Assembly: GCA_020637795.1 (NCBI GenBank)
Contig: JACKJT010000003.1
Location: forward strand, 558,001-622,000
Origin: Hoeflea sp.
GTDB lineage: Bacteria; Pseudomonadota; Alphaproteobacteria; Rhizobiales; Rhizobiaceae
Length of the DNA: 64,000 nt
Direction of reading: 5' to 3'
In this document: in pieces, positions 30,098-38,958 of the stretch
How positions within the stretch are numbered: position 1 is the stretch's first letter
Layout: every line of letters starts with the position of its first letter
Notes under the pieces: generated by a model
Seen by the model: the letters and a program-made list of their open reading frames with translations, nothing else
Databases searched by the model: none
What the model was told of the DNA's origin: nothing
Made by a program: the position numbers and the translations under genes

Positions 30098-30966
30098 CAG
30101 CTTCGCGCCACCGTGCTGTTGAGAGTCTGACCGGAGAGCTTGAGCCCGCCCCAGACCACCAGCGATGTAAACGCCAGCAGCAGGAAGCCGAACGCGGCGC
30201 CGGATTCCCAGTTGTAGCGGGTGATGAACTGGTCGTAGATCTGCTCGGTGAACCAGCTCGAGTTCTTGCCGCCCAGCAGGATCGGCGTCAGGTAACTGCC
30301 CGCCGTCAGCATGAACACGACGATGCAGCCCGAAACGATGCCCGGCATGGCGTAGGGAATGATGATCCGCCTGAGCACGGTCGGTCCGTTGCCGCCGAGA
30401 TTGTAACCCGCCTCGATCATCGAATCGTCCATGCCATCCAGAGTCGAAACCAGCGGCACGATCATGAACAGGATCACCGTATAGACCAGCCCCATGATCA
30501 CGGTGGCATCGTTGTAGAGAAACTCGATCGGCGTGTTGACCAGTCCGGCCCACTGAAGACTGCTGGAGATGATGCCGGTTTCCCTCAGGAGCAGGATCCA
30601 GCCGAAGGCGCGGATCAGGTCGCTCACCCAGAGCGGAATCAGGCACATCAGGAACAGCGCCCCACGGCTCCTCTGTCCGGCGATCTTTGCGATGTAATAG
30701 GCGATCGGGAACCCGAGCAGCAGCGCCAGCACGGTCACCAGCAACGACATCGAACCGGTGCGGATCAAGGTGTTCCAGTAGATCGGCTCGGCGAAGAAAT
30801 TGATATAGTTCTCGAGCCCGAACTCGTACGTCCTGGGCGCCACCTTTTCCCGCAGCGAAATGTAGAACATGCCCAGATGCGGCAGGACGATAAGCAACAC
30901 GATCCACAGCGCGAATGGCGCAAACAACAGGATCAGCGACAGACGCTTGATATCCCTCTGCTTCAT
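30097..30966 (-). CDS. ABC transporter permease, PotB-like
   Basis: 289 aa with an N-terminal helix (LSLILLFAPFALWIVLLIVLPHLG) and the EAA loop DDSMIEAGYNLGGNGPTVLRRIIIPYAMPG. Typical length and topology of PotB/PotH. It starts 10 nt after the ATPase stop and overlaps the next permease, consistent with one polycistronic mRNA. Confidence 0.91.
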   Translation of the reverse strand: MKQRDIKRLSLILLFAPFALWIVLLIVLPHLGMFYISLREKVAPRTYEFGLENYINFFAEPIYWNTLIRTGSMSLLVTVLALLLGFPIAYYIAKIAGQRSRGALFLMCLIPLWVSDLIRAFGWILLLRETGIISSSLQWAGLVNTPIEFLYNDATVIMGLVYTVILFMIVPLVSTLDGMDDSMIEAGYNLGGNGPTVLRRIIIPYAMPGIVSGCIVVFMLTAGSYLTPILLGGKNSSWFTEQIYDQFITRYNWESGAAFGFLLLAFTSLVVWGGLKLSGQTLNSTVARS

Positions 30967-30976
30967 CTCTTCGCCC

Positions 30977-32086
30977 TCAAGCCTTGAAGCTCATGGTCTG
31001 TTCCGGAGACCATGAAAGCGTGACGTCATCCTTCGGCTTCAGGTCCTGCGGTCCGCCCGTCAGCACCACGTCGGCCTCGATCAGTTCTCCTGCACGGTCC
31101 CTGACCAAAACCCGGCTGTTGGCGCCGTTGAACAGGATGCTGTCGACCTTTCCTTCTATCACGTTCTGGCCGTTGCCCGCCTGCATGGATCCTCCGGCTT
31201 TCTCGGCCGTGATGAACTCCGGCCGGACAAAGGCGCTGACCTTGTCGCCGACACCCGGCGCGCCGGTGCCGCGAATTGATCCGCGCATGGCAAGGCCGGC
31301 CTCGGTCTCCACCTCGACCGTGTTGCCCTCGACGCGGGTCACCCGACCGGCCCAGCGGTTGGTGTCGCCGACAAACCCGGCAACGAAGGCGGCGGAGGGG
31401 TTGTGATAGAGCTCCTGCGGCGTCCCGATCTGGACGAACTTGCCCTGGTTCATGATCGCCACATTGTCCGACATGACCAGTGCTTCCGACTGGTCGTGAG
31501 TGATGTAGACAAAGGTGGTGTCGAACTGGTGCTGCAGCAGTTTAAGCTCGATCTTCATGGCTTCACGCAATTTCAGGTCCAATGCGCCGAGCGGCTCGTC
31601 GAGCAGCAGCACGTCCGGATCCAGCACCATGCAGCGCGCGATGGCGATCCGCTGCTTCTGCCCCCCGGACAGCTGGCTGATTTCGCGGTTGGCAACGTCG
31701 GGCAGGGAGATGCGCTCGAGAACGTCATGCACCTTGCTGCGGATGACATCCTTGGAAGCCCCCGCGCAGCGCAGCCCGTAGGCGATGTTCTCATAGACGT
31801 TCATCATCGGGAACAGGGCCAGGTGCTGAAACACCATCTTGACATTGCGCCGGTTCGGCGGCGTGCCGATGACGGATTTCCCCTTGATCCGGATATCGCC
31901 GGAAGATGGCTGCTCGAAACCGGCAATCATCCGCATCAAGGTGGTCTTGCCGCATCCCGACGGTCCCAGGATCGAGAAGAAAGAGCCTTTCGGAATCTCG
32001 AACGAGACATCGTCAACGGCTCTGACCGAGCCGAAATGCTTCTGGATCCGGATACATTCCAGATCGTTCTCGGTGTGTGGTTGCAT
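30977..32086 (-). CDS. Polyamine-type ABC transporter ATP-binding protein (PotA family)
   Basis: 369 aa. Walker A GPSGCGKTTLMRMI near residue 40, Q-loop VFQHLALFPMMNVYEN, signature LSGGQKQRIAIARC, Walker B VLLLDEPLGALDLKLRE, H-loop ITHDQSEAL, and a C-terminal TOBE domain (about 240-369) with VGDKVSAFVRPEF. All key residues are intact. It lies 112 nt downstream of the binding-protein gene, across a strong hairpin. Confidence 0.94.
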   Translation of the reverse strand: MQPHTENDLECIRIQKHFGSVRAVDDVSFEIPKGSFFSILGPSGCGKTTLMRMIAGFEQPSSGDIRIKGKSVIGTPPNRRNVKMVFQHLALFPMMNVYENIAYGLRCAGASKDVIRSKVHDVLERISLPDVANREISQLSGGQKQRIAIARCMVLDPDVLLLDEPLGALDLKLREAMKIELKLLQHQFDTTFVYITHDQSEALVMSDNVAIMNQGKFVQIGTPQELYHNPSAAFVAGFVGDTNRWAGRVTRVEGNTVEVETEAGLAMRGSIRGTGAPGVGDKVSAFVRPEFITAEKAGGSMQAGNGQNVIEGKVDSILFNGANSRVLVRDRAGELIEADVVLTGGPQDLKPKDDVTLSWSPEQTMSFKA

Positions 32087-32129
32087 CGAGTGCCCAGTGC
32101 AGTGTGTCGTGTCAGGTCTTTTGAACTTG

Positions 32130-32167
32130 AAGTGCGGCTACGACAGCCAGGCTGCGCAGCCGCACTT
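32130..32167 (-). terminator. Intercistronic hairpin after binding-protein gene
   Basis: Perfect 10-bp stem (AAGTGCGGCT / AGCCGCACTT) with a loop holding a second small dyad (CAGCC-A-GGCTG), located between the binding-protein stop and the ATPase start. It probably protects the upstream message or attenuates the downstream genes. Confidence 0.65.
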
Positions 32168-32198
32168 TGTTTCATCAGGTAAAGGCGTCAGTCCAGGC

Positions 32199-33275
32199 TT
32201 ATTCCGAGCCGGTGGCAGCCTTGATCTTCTCCAGCGTCTTGCCTTCCATGTCCTCGACACCTGCCGGGATGTTGGCGAAGAACTGCAGATTGCTGATGTC
32301 CTCGTCGGTAAAGGCGGCATTCACCGCAGCCTTCTTGTCATCGGGCAACAGGTCCTTGGCGCCCTTGACGGCTGCCATGGAGCCGGTGCTGGCAGACATG
32401 ATCTTCACGTTCTCGGGCTCGAGCACGAAGTTGATCCACTTGTAGGCGGCATCGTCGGCTTCGCCCTTGCGCGGCATCGCGAAGGTGTCGATCCAGGCCA
32501 GCGCGCCGGTCTTGGGCGGCACGAAGACGATGTCCTTGTTCTCGGCATAAAGCTTGTAGGCGGTCGAGTCCCAGGTTTCCGAAGCCACGATTTCGCCAGA
32601 CATCATCATCGCCGAAAGGTCGTCGCCGCCCTTCCAGTAGGCCTTCAGATTGTCCTTGCAGGCGATCAGCTTGTCGGCGACCTTGTCCAGGATCTCCTGG
32701 TACTTGTCGAGATCGGCGTAAGCTGCAAACGGATCTTCGCCCATGTCGAACGCCATTCCCAGAAGGATTGTGCGCCGCAGGCGCATCGAGGTTTTGCCCT
32801 TGTACTGCGGGTCGCAGAGATCGCCCCAGGCCTTGACGTCAGGCGCCATGGTCTTGTTGGCCATCAGGCCCGACGTGCCCCACTGGTGCGGCACGGCATA
32901 GACTTCACCGTCAATCGTGGTGTTGGCCTTGACGCCGTCAAGCAGCTTGGCCTCCATGCCCGACGTGTCGATCTTGGAAAGATCAAGCGGCTTGTAGATA
33001 TTGTATTCCTGCTGAACGGCAAAGATACGGTCGTGGCTCGGCTGAGCCAGATCGAAACCGGCGCCACCGGTGGCGCGCAGCTTGGCGATCATTTCCTCGT
33101 TGTTCGAGAACGTCACCTCGACGGTGATATCGGGATACTTGGCCTCGAATTTTTTCACCAACTCTTCAGGAGCATAGGAGCCCCATGTCAACAGACGCAA
33201 GGTCTCGGCCTGCGCCGGTACGGCTGCCATGACTGTTGTGGCCAAAAGCCCGGCAATTGCTAGTTTCATGATCAT
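32199..33275 (-). CDS. Extracellular solute-binding protein, PotD/PotF-like
   Basis: 358 aa. GGGAG lies 6 nt ahead of the ATG at 33275. A Sec signal peptide (MIMKLAIAGLLATTVMAAVPAQA) precedes the binding fold ETLRLLTWGSYAPEELVKKFEAKYPDITVEV, the usual start of spermidine/putrescine-type receptors; ETWDSTAYKLY and GALAWIDTFAMPRKG are in the ligand-cleft region. First gene of the minus-strand importer/oxidase unit. Its promoter carries the conserved AAAAATTGGT element (33396-33405) next to a consensus TATAAT. The ligand is probably a polyamine or amino alcohol given the GMC and PuuB-like oxidases that follow. Confidence 0.92.
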   Translation of the reverse strand: MIMKLAIAGLLATTVMAAVPAQAETLRLLTWGSYAPEELVKKFEAKYPDITVEVTFSNNEEMIAKLRATGGAGFDLAQPSHDRIFAVQQEYNIYKPLDLSKIDTSGMEAKLLDGVKANTTIDGEVYAVPHQWGTSGLMANKTMAPDVKAWGDLCDPQYKGKTSMRLRRTILLGMAFDMGEDPFAAYADLDKYQEILDKVADKLIACKDNLKAYWKGGDDLSAMMMSGEIVASETWDSTAYKLYAENKDIVFVPPKTGALAWIDTFAMPRKGEADDAAYKWINFVLEPENVKIMSASTGSMAAVKGAKDLLPDDKKAAVNAAFTDEDISNLQFFANIPAGVEDMEGKTLEKIKAATGSE

Positions 33276-33376
33276 GTTGAACTCCCTTTGAACCCTCTGA
33301 ACATCAGCGCTTTATTGCTTGTAACCCGCGCAGATGAGACGAAGCGTAGCCCCTCATTGGTCTGCACCGCATATCC

Positions 33377-33413
33377 ATTATAGATATTTTTCCATACCAA
33401 TTTTTTGAATTGG
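33377..33413 (-). promoter_or_regulatory. Promoter with AAAAATTGGT element and inverted repeat ahead of binding-protein gene
   Basis: On the minus strand, AAAAATTGGTATGGAA begins at 33405 and is followed by an exact TATAAT (33377-33382) 13 nt after the 10-mer, so the element covers the -35 position. CCAATT (33397-33402) and AATTGG (33408-33413) form an inverted repeat. This arrangement suits an activator-dependent promoter. The same element occurs at 35008 and 38930. Confidence 0.6.
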
Positions 33414-33516
33414 CCCTCTCCGCCGGCAGGATCGATCCGAGGCGAATGTCCATGCAACCATTCATCCGGCACGGCGTCCAGCACGGGACTTTCCCGAAAC
33501 GAGGACACCGCGGTGT

Positions 33517-34989
33517 TCAGGCAAACAGCTGCGCCAGCACATCGACACCCTGCCTGATCTCGCTCTCGCTCGCGGCGCCATAGCCGATCACCACGCCCTT
33601 TCGCTCGACTGGAGCAAGACAATAACGCCCGATCCCCGACAGGGTCAGGCCCGCCGCGTGTGCCGCCTCGATGAACTCAGTCTCGCTTCGTCCCGGCTCC
33701 CTGAAGTAACCGACCGTGTGAAAACCGGCCAAGGCGCGCTGTATATGCATGTATGGCTCAAGCTGCCGGCTGTGCTGGTGGAGGATCTCGTGGCGCTTCC
33801 GGTAGTGCTGCCGCATCGTTCTGATATGAGTCGAAAAGTGCCCTTCGTCGATGAAGTCGGCAACGATCGCCTGCGGCCAGGTCGGAACTCCGCTGAGAGC
33901 GGCGGAAAACAGGGTCGAGATCACGTCGACCATGCCGGCGGGCGCCACCAGAAACCCGAGGCGAAGCGACGGGAAAAGCGTTTTGGAGAATGTCCCGACA
34001 TAGATCACCCGGCCGTTGGTATCGATGCTTTTCAGTGTCGGAAGCGGCTGGTCGCCGAAATAGAAATCGCCGTCGTAGTCATCCTCGACGATATACGCAT
34101 CGGCACGATCCGCGGCGTCCAGAAGGGCCAGGCGCCGCGCCAGGCTCAGGACCTTGCTCAAGGGTTGCTGGTGCGAGGGCGTAACGAAGGCCAGCCTGAA
34201 ATCCGGGGCCTTCGCCAGTCCATCCTCGACGACAATTCCTTCGTCGTCCACCGCCACGGGGATCAGCTCCGCACCTTGCGAGATGAAGGCGTTGCGCGCG
34301 CCAATCGCGCCCGGATTTTCGAACCAGACCTTCTCGCCCCGGTCCAGCAGAAGGCTGCCGATAAGCGAGAACGCCTGCTGCGCCCCGCCGACGACAAAGA
34401 CCTGTTCCGGATCGCACTGGATGCCGCGGCTGGCATTGAGATGCGTCGCGATGGCGGCGCGCAGCCGGGGCAAGCCATAGGGGTTGCCATACCCCATGAC
34501 CGCATCCCGGTCGGATCTGAGATGACGCGCCGAGAGCCGCGCCCATTGCGCCATCGGAAAGAGATGCAGCGCCGGAAGCGCGGTAACAAAGGCCTGCGAC
34601 TTGTGCGGCAACCGCCGGCGTTCGGCAAACAGCGCCCGCGCCTGGATCACAGACGGGGACAGTCGCGGTTGCCGTTCGGCATCCCTTGTCGCTGCTTGCG
34701 GCACGACCGGGGCACGCCCGGCCATGGTGTGACTGACAAAAGTGCCGGCACCGATATGCGATTCCAGCAAGCCTTCGGAGATCAGGCGGCTGACGGCATC
34801 GAGCGCGGTGGTGCGCGACACGCCCAGCTCGCTCGCCAGGGTGCGCGTTGCCGGCAATCTTTCGCCGCCGTTCAGGCCGCCCGACAGGATGATGTCGCGA
34901 AGCCCCATATAGAGCTGCACGCTAATTTTCCGGTCGAGACTTCTGTCGATCCGGATCGAGGAGAGGATGGCTCCGGCCTTGGTTTTCAT
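33517..34989 (-). CDS. MocR/PdxR-type GntR regulator with aminotransferase domain
   Basis: 490 aa. The N-terminal GntR winged helix (about residues 14-85: KISVQLYMGLRDIILSGG, LASELGVSRTTALDAVSRLISEGLL) is linked to a fold-type I aminotransferase domain (about 130-490). The PLP lysine is in YVGTFSKTLFPSLRLGF, with YIVEDDYDGDFYF upstream. MocR regulators bind PLP or an amino compound and often activate divergent or neighbouring genes by binding repeated half-sites. It lies upstream of the importer/oxidase unit on the same strand and divergent from the enolase-superfamily gene, and both promoter regions share the AAAAATTGGT element. Confidence 0.9.
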   Translation of the reverse strand: MKTKAGAILSSIRIDRSLDRKISVQLYMGLRDIILSGGLNGGERLPATRTLASELGVSRTTALDAVSRLISEGLLESHIGAGTFVSHTMAGRAPVVPQAATRDAERQPRLSPSVIQARALFAERRRLPHKSQAFVTALPALHLFPMAQWARLSARHLRSDRDAVMGYGNPYGLPRLRAAIATHLNASRGIQCDPEQVFVVGGAQQAFSLIGSLLLDRGEKVWFENPGAIGARNAFISQGAELIPVAVDDEGIVVEDGLAKAPDFRLAFVTPSHQQPLSKVLSLARRLALLDAADRADAYIVEDDYDGDFYFGDQPLPTLKSIDTNGRVIYVGTFSKTLFPSLRLGFLVAPAGMVDVISTLFSAALSGVPTWPQAIVADFIDEGHFSTHIRTMRQHYRKRHEILHQHSRQLEPYMHIQRALAGFHTVGYFREPGRSETEFIEAAHAAGLTLSGIGRYCLAPVERKGVVIGYGAASESEIRQGVDVLAQLFA

Positions 34990-35007
34990 GGGCGCCCCTC
35001 ATTTCGG

Positions 35008-35024
35008 AAAAATTGGTCTGGAAG
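35008..35024 (+). promoter_or_regulatory. AAAAATTGGT element in the MocR/enolase intergenic region
   Basis: AAAAATTGGTCTGGAAG at 35008-35024 repeats the element found ahead of the binding-protein gene (33405, minus) and at 38930. It lies 19 nt from the MocR start codon. Assignment to MocR binding is an inference. Confidence 0.5.
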
Positions 35025-35032
35025 CTTTGCGA

Positions 35033-35058
35033 GATTGGACCTTATCGTAAGTCCAATC
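35033..35058. promoter_or_regulatory. Inverted repeat GATTGGAC / GTCCAATC, candidate operator
   Basis: Exact 8-bp inverted repeat separated by 10 nt (CTTATCGTAA), between the MocR regulator and the enolase-superfamily gene. The half-site ATTGG is shared with the AAAAATTGGT element. Confidence 0.5.
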
Positions 35059-35102
35059 GACCCGCTACGGTTTGCCGAAACGTCGGCATGGAATCGCAAA
35101 AT

Positions 35103-36209
35103 ATGAAAATCGCTCACATCGAAACCTTCACAAACGAGTTCGTCTGCTTCGTCAAGGTCACGACGGATACCGGCGACATTGGCTGGGGTCAGGTCGCCCC
35201 CTACTATGCCGACATCACGGCGCAGATCGTTCACCGGCAGGTGGCGCCCTACGCTCTTGGCCAGTCGGCGCTCGACATCGAATACCTGGTCGATCTGATC
35301 CCCGAGAAAGAACACAAGTTCCCCGGCTCCTACCTGAAGCGAGCGATTGGCGGGCTCGACACCGCGCTATGGGATCTGCGCGGCCGGCTCGAGGGCAAGC
35401 CTGTCTGCGAGCTGATCGGCGGCACGCCCGGAACCATCCGCGCCTATGGTTCCTCGATGAAACGCGACATCACGCCTAAGGACGAGGCCGCACGGCTGAG
35501 CCAGCTCCGGGACGAATTCGGGTTCGATGCCTTCAAGTTCCGGATTGGTGCCGAAGTCGGCCGCGGCAAGGATGAATGGCCGGGGCGCACGGAAGAGATC
35601 GTGCCCACAATGCGCAAGGCCATGGATGACAGCGTCGCCCTGCTGGTTGACGCCAATTCCTGCTACTCACCCGAACAAGCCATCGAGATCGGCAAGATGC
35701 TCGAGCAGAACGGCATCAGCCATTTCGAGGAGCCCTGCCCATACTGGGAATATGAACAGACCAGGCAGGTGACGGAAGCACTGTCGATCGATGTCACCGG
35801 CGGGGAACAGGACTGCGAACTTCCCAACTGGCGCTGGATGATCGGCATGAAGGCCGTCGACATCGTTCAGCCCGATATCTGCTATCTCGGTGGCCTGACC
35901 CGCACATTGCGGGTGGCGGACATGGCCGACAAGGCCGGCCTGCCATGCACGCCCCATTGCGCAAACTGGTCGATGGTGACGCTGTTCACCATGCACATGC
36001 TGCGCGCCATCCCAAACGCCGGCAAGTATCTCGAGTTTTCGATCGAGGGCGAGGATTACTATCCGTGGCAGAACGGCCTTTTTGTCGAATCCCCCTACGC
36101 CATTGTCGACGGCAAGGCGACCGTGACCAACGCTCCCGGCTGGGGCGTCGAGATCAGCCCGGCCTGGCTTGAGCAATCAAAGCACCAGATCAGTTCGCTG
36201 GGGGCCTGA
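35103..36209 (+). CDS. Enolase superfamily protein, mandelate racemase/muconate lactonizing type
   Basis: 368 aa from ATG 35103, giving the usual family start MKIAHIETF; ATG 35088 is an alternative. The barrel shows the K-x-R position (AFKFRIGAE), metal ligands Asp in LLVDANSCYSPE, Glu in HFEEPCPYWE and Glu in VTGGEQDC, and a likely His-Asp dyad (DIVQPDICYLGG and CTPHCANWS) as in mandelate racemase. Enzymes of this group abstract the alpha-proton of a carboxylate, giving racemisation or dehydration of an acid sugar. Followed by aldehyde dehydrogenase and aldo/keto reductase genes, so a sugar-acid or hydroxy-acid route is likely. The substrate is not identified. Confidence 0.87.
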   Translation: MKIAHIETFTNEFVCFVKVTTDTGDIGWGQVAPYYADITAQIVHRQVAPYALGQSALDIEYLVDLIPEKEHKFPGSYLKRAIGGLDTALWDLRGRLEGKPVCELIGGTPGTIRAYGSSMKRDITPKDEAARLSQLRDEFGFDAFKFRIGAEVGRGKDEWPGRTEEIVPTMRKAMDDSVALLVDANSCYSPEQAIEIGKMLEQNGISHFEEPCPYWEYEQTRQVTEALSIDVTGGEQDCELPNWRWMIGMKAVDIVQPDICYLGGLTRTLRVADMADKAGLPCTPHCANWSMVTLFTMHMLRAIPNAGKYLEFSIEGEDYYPWQNGLFVESPYAIVDGKATVTNAPGWGVEISPAWLEQSKHQISSLGA

Positions 36210-36212
36210 TCC

Positions 36213-37706
36213 ATGCTCGCACAGCCCGACAGCCTGCTCCGCTACATCGAAGACGCCAGCGGACTGGATCTTCCCCAAGGCCATTTCATCGACGGTGGCT
36301 TTCGCGCCCCGCGCGCCGGACGGTCCATGCAAAGCGAGGATCCGGGACGGGGCGAGGCCTTTGCCGATTTCGCTCGCGGTGATGCCGACGATGTGGCCGA
36401 CGCCGTCGCAAGTTCGCGCCAGGCCTTCAACTCCGGATGGCGCAGAACCCCGCCGGCGGAACGTGGGCGCATCCTCGCCCGCACCGCGGAGTTGATCCGC
36501 CGCAACACCGAGCGGCTCGCCATCGTCGAGTGCCTGGACAGCGGCAAGCCGATCGCCGAGGCCCGCGACGACGTTGTAGGCGCGGCCAGGACGTTCGAAT
36601 ATTATGCCGGCGCCTGCGACAAGCTGGAGGGAAGCACCTTCCCGCTTACGTCCGACTATGTCGGTTACAGCCAGTTCGAACCGGTGGGTGTCACCGCTCA
36701 CATCATTCCGTGGAATTTCCCGATCTCGACGGCTGCGCGCGGCATGGCCCCGGCGCTCGCCGCCGGCTGCACCGTGGTGGCCAAACCCGCCGAACAGACA
36801 CCGTTCACGGCGCTGCTGCTGGCCGACCTGCTTTTCGAGGCCGGACTTCCGGCCGGCGTCTGCAACGTCGTCACCGGCACCGGTTACGAAGTCGGCGCCC
36901 CGCTGGTTGGCCATACGGGTGTAGATCACGTCACCTTCACCGGATCGGTTACAACCGGTGCCAGCGTCATGCGCGCCTGCGCCGAAAACGTCACCCGCTC
37001 GGTGATGGAGCTCGGCGGCAAGTCGCCGGTCGTCGTTCTGAACGATTGCGACTTCGACAGCACCATCGCAAATGTCACGGGCGCTATTTTCGAGCATGCC
37101 GGGCAGATCTGTTCCGCCGGCTCCCGGCTGGTGATCGAGGCCGGGATTCACGACCGTTTCGTCGAGGCGCTGGGCAAGAAGGCATCCGCGATATCGCTCG
37201 GTCACGGTCTCCGCTCTCCAGACATGGGACCGGTCAATTCGGCCTTGCAGCAGGAAAAGATTATCGGCTTTCTCGATCGGGCGCGCGAACGCGGAGCGGA
37301 GTTCATTTCAGGTGGAAAGACATCGACCGATCCAGAAACCGGCAAGGGCTATTTCATCGAACCTACCATCGTCGCCAACCGGCCGATGGATGACGAACTG
37401 GTGCAGGAGGAAATTTTCGGCCCAGTCCTTACCGTGCAGAAAGCCGATGACGCCGAACACGCGCTGGTTCTCGCCAACTGCACCCGCTTCGGCCTTGTTG
37501 CCGGCGTGTTCACGGGCAATTTCTCAAAAGCCCATCAGTTCGCCCGCGACATCGATGCCGGCCAGGTCTACATCAACGAATATTTCGCCGGCGGCATCGA
37601 AGTCCCCTTCGGTGGCAACAAGCAATCCGGCTTCGGCCGCGAAAAGGGTTTCGAAGGCCTCAAGAGCTATTGCAAGGTCAAGAGCATCGCCGCGCGCATC
37701 AGCTAG
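36213..37706 (+). CDS. NAD(P)-dependent aldehyde dehydrogenase
   Basis: 497 aa. Complete ALDH fold with the catalytic Glu266 in SVMELGGKSP and nucleophile Cys300 in GQICSAGSR, and the cofactor-site IIPWNFP (about 164-170). Oxidises an aldehyde to the acid. It is 3 nt after the enolase-superfamily gene. The overall pattern resembles betaine-aldehyde and gamma-aminobutyraldehyde dehydrogenases, so it could finish oxidation of aldehydes made by the GMC or amine oxidases in the neighbouring operon, or serve the sugar-acid path suggested by its own operon. Confidence 0.9.
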   Translation: MLAQPDSLLRYIEDASGLDLPQGHFIDGGFRAPRAGRSMQSEDPGRGEAFADFARGDADDVADAVASSRQAFNSGWRRTPPAERGRILARTAELIRRNTERLAIVECLDSGKPIAEARDDVVGAARTFEYYAGACDKLEGSTFPLTSDYVGYSQFEPVGVTAHIIPWNFPISTAARGMAPALAAGCTVVAKPAEQTPFTALLLADLLFEAGLPAGVCNVVTGTGYEVGAPLVGHTGVDHVTFTGSVTTGASVMRACAENVTRSVMELGGKSPVVVLNDCDFDSTIANVTGAIFEHAGQICSAGSRLVIEAGIHDRFVEALGKKASAISLGHGLRSPDMGPVNSALQQEKIIGFLDRARERGAEFISGGKTSTDPETGKGYFIEPTIVANRPMDDELVQEEIFGPVLTVQKADDAEHALVLANCTRFGLVAGVFTGNFSKAHQFARDIDAGQVYINEYFAGGIEVPFGGNKQSGFGREKGFEGLKSYCKVKSIAARIS

Positions 37707-37819
37707 GCCCGCTGTTTGTCGAATGGGCGGCGCGGACGTCAGCGGCTGGAATATTCCGGACATAGGCAATCATCGGGTTTGAATTGTCTGGCACCCTGTT
37801 TTGGCTGTAGAAGGTTCGG

Positions 37820-38812
37820 ATGAAACACCGTCAACTTGGATCATCCGGCCCAAGCGTCTCCGCGATCGGCCTTGGATGCTGGAATTTCGCGGGACCCTAC
37901 GGCCCCACAACCGAACAGGAAAGCCATGAGACCCTTGCCGCTGCACGTGATCTCGGGGTGAACCTCATCGACACGGCCAATGTCTACGGCATGGGCGTGT
38001 CCGAAACGGTGATCGGCAACTATCTCCGCAAGAATCCGGGACATTTCAGGATTGCCACCAAGGCCGGCATCCGCCGGGATCCCGCCACCGGCGCGCGGCA
38101 CTTCGACAACTCCCCGGACCACCTCCGGAGCGAACTCGAAGCATCGCTTCAGCGGCTCGGCGTCGATCATGTCGATCTCTTCTATGTCCACCGCCGCGAA
38201 GCGGACCGGCCGATCGAGGACGTCACCGGCACGCTTCAGGGCTTTGTTGAAGAGGGCAAGATCGGCGGCTTCGGTTTTTCCGAGATCGCGCCGAGCTCGC
38301 TGAGACTTGCGCACGCTGTCGCCCCGGTGACGGCGGTCCAGAGCGAATATTCGCTGTGGACCAGGCAGCCGGAACTCGGGATGGGTCAGGCCTGCGGAGA
38401 TCTCGGCGTCGCCCTCGTCGCCTTCTGCCCGCTCGGGCGTGGCATCTTCGCAAGCCGGGCTCCGGATCCGGCGACGTTCGGTCCGGCCGATTTTCGCAAA
38501 CCCAATCCGCGGTTCACCGAGCCCAACCTGACCCGCAACATCGAGGCCGTCGCCCCTTTCAAGGCCTATGCAAGCGACCTCGGCACCACGCCGGTCGCCC
38601 TGGCCATCGCCTGGCTCTTGAGCCGCGGCGACCATGTGATCCCCATCCCCGGCACACGCTCGGCTGACCATCTCAGGGAATGCGCCGAGGGCGCCGCACT
38701 CGAACTCGGCGAAACGGAACTGGCGGAAATCGAACGGATCCTCCCCGTGGGGTTCGCCTATGGCGACCGCTATTCACGCGAACAGTCAAACGGTGTTGAA
38801 GGCTACTGCTGA
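37820..38812 (+). CDS. Aldo/keto reductase
   Basis: 330 aa. AKR barrel with Asp and Tyr in NLIDTANVYGMGVSETVIG, Lys in IATKAGIRRD and His in LFYVHRREADRPIE; the cofactor end reads HVIPIPGTRSADHLRECAEG. A member of the AKR11/AKR13-like group acting on small aldehydes or sugar carbonyls. It lies 113 nt after the aldehyde dehydrogenase gene. It is clearly different from the two FHWW-type reductases at 19208 and 24805. The substrate is unknown. Confidence 0.88.
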   Translation: MKHRQLGSSGPSVSAIGLGCWNFAGPYGPTTEQESHETLAAARDLGVNLIDTANVYGMGVSETVIGNYLRKNPGHFRIATKAGIRRDPATGARHFDNSPDHLRSELEASLQRLGVDHVDLFYVHRREADRPIEDVTGTLQGFVEEGKIGGFGFSEIAPSSLRLAHAVAPVTAVQSEYSLWTRQPELGMGQACGDLGVALVAFCPLGRGIFASRAPDPATFGPADFRKPNPRFTEPNLTRNIEAVAPFKAYASDLGTTPVALAIAWLLSRGDHVIPIPGTRSADHLRECAEGAALELGETELAEIERILPVGFAYGDRYSREQSNGVEGYC

Positions 38813-38924
38813 GCAGAGCGAGCGATGCGTAGAAAGCTTCGAACCCTGGCATTCATGCGCGGGGCGCAATGCAGTGCCCGAATTTCCGAGAACCACACAA
38901 ACCGGGTTGCCACCCAACCAAAAA

Positions 38925-38958
38925 TGCATAAAAATTGGTCATGGAAGTTTTTTATGCA
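38925..38958 (+). promoter_or_regulatory. Inverted repeat with AAAAATTGGT element around the GH13 start codon
   Basis: TGCATAAAAA (38925-38934) and TTTTTATGCA (38949-38958) are exact 10-bp inverted copies. The 14-nt loop holds TTGGTC and the annotated ATG (38941). The left arm plus loop contains AAAAATTGGTC (38930-38940). It could be an operator, an RNA hairpin, or both. Confidence 0.55.
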
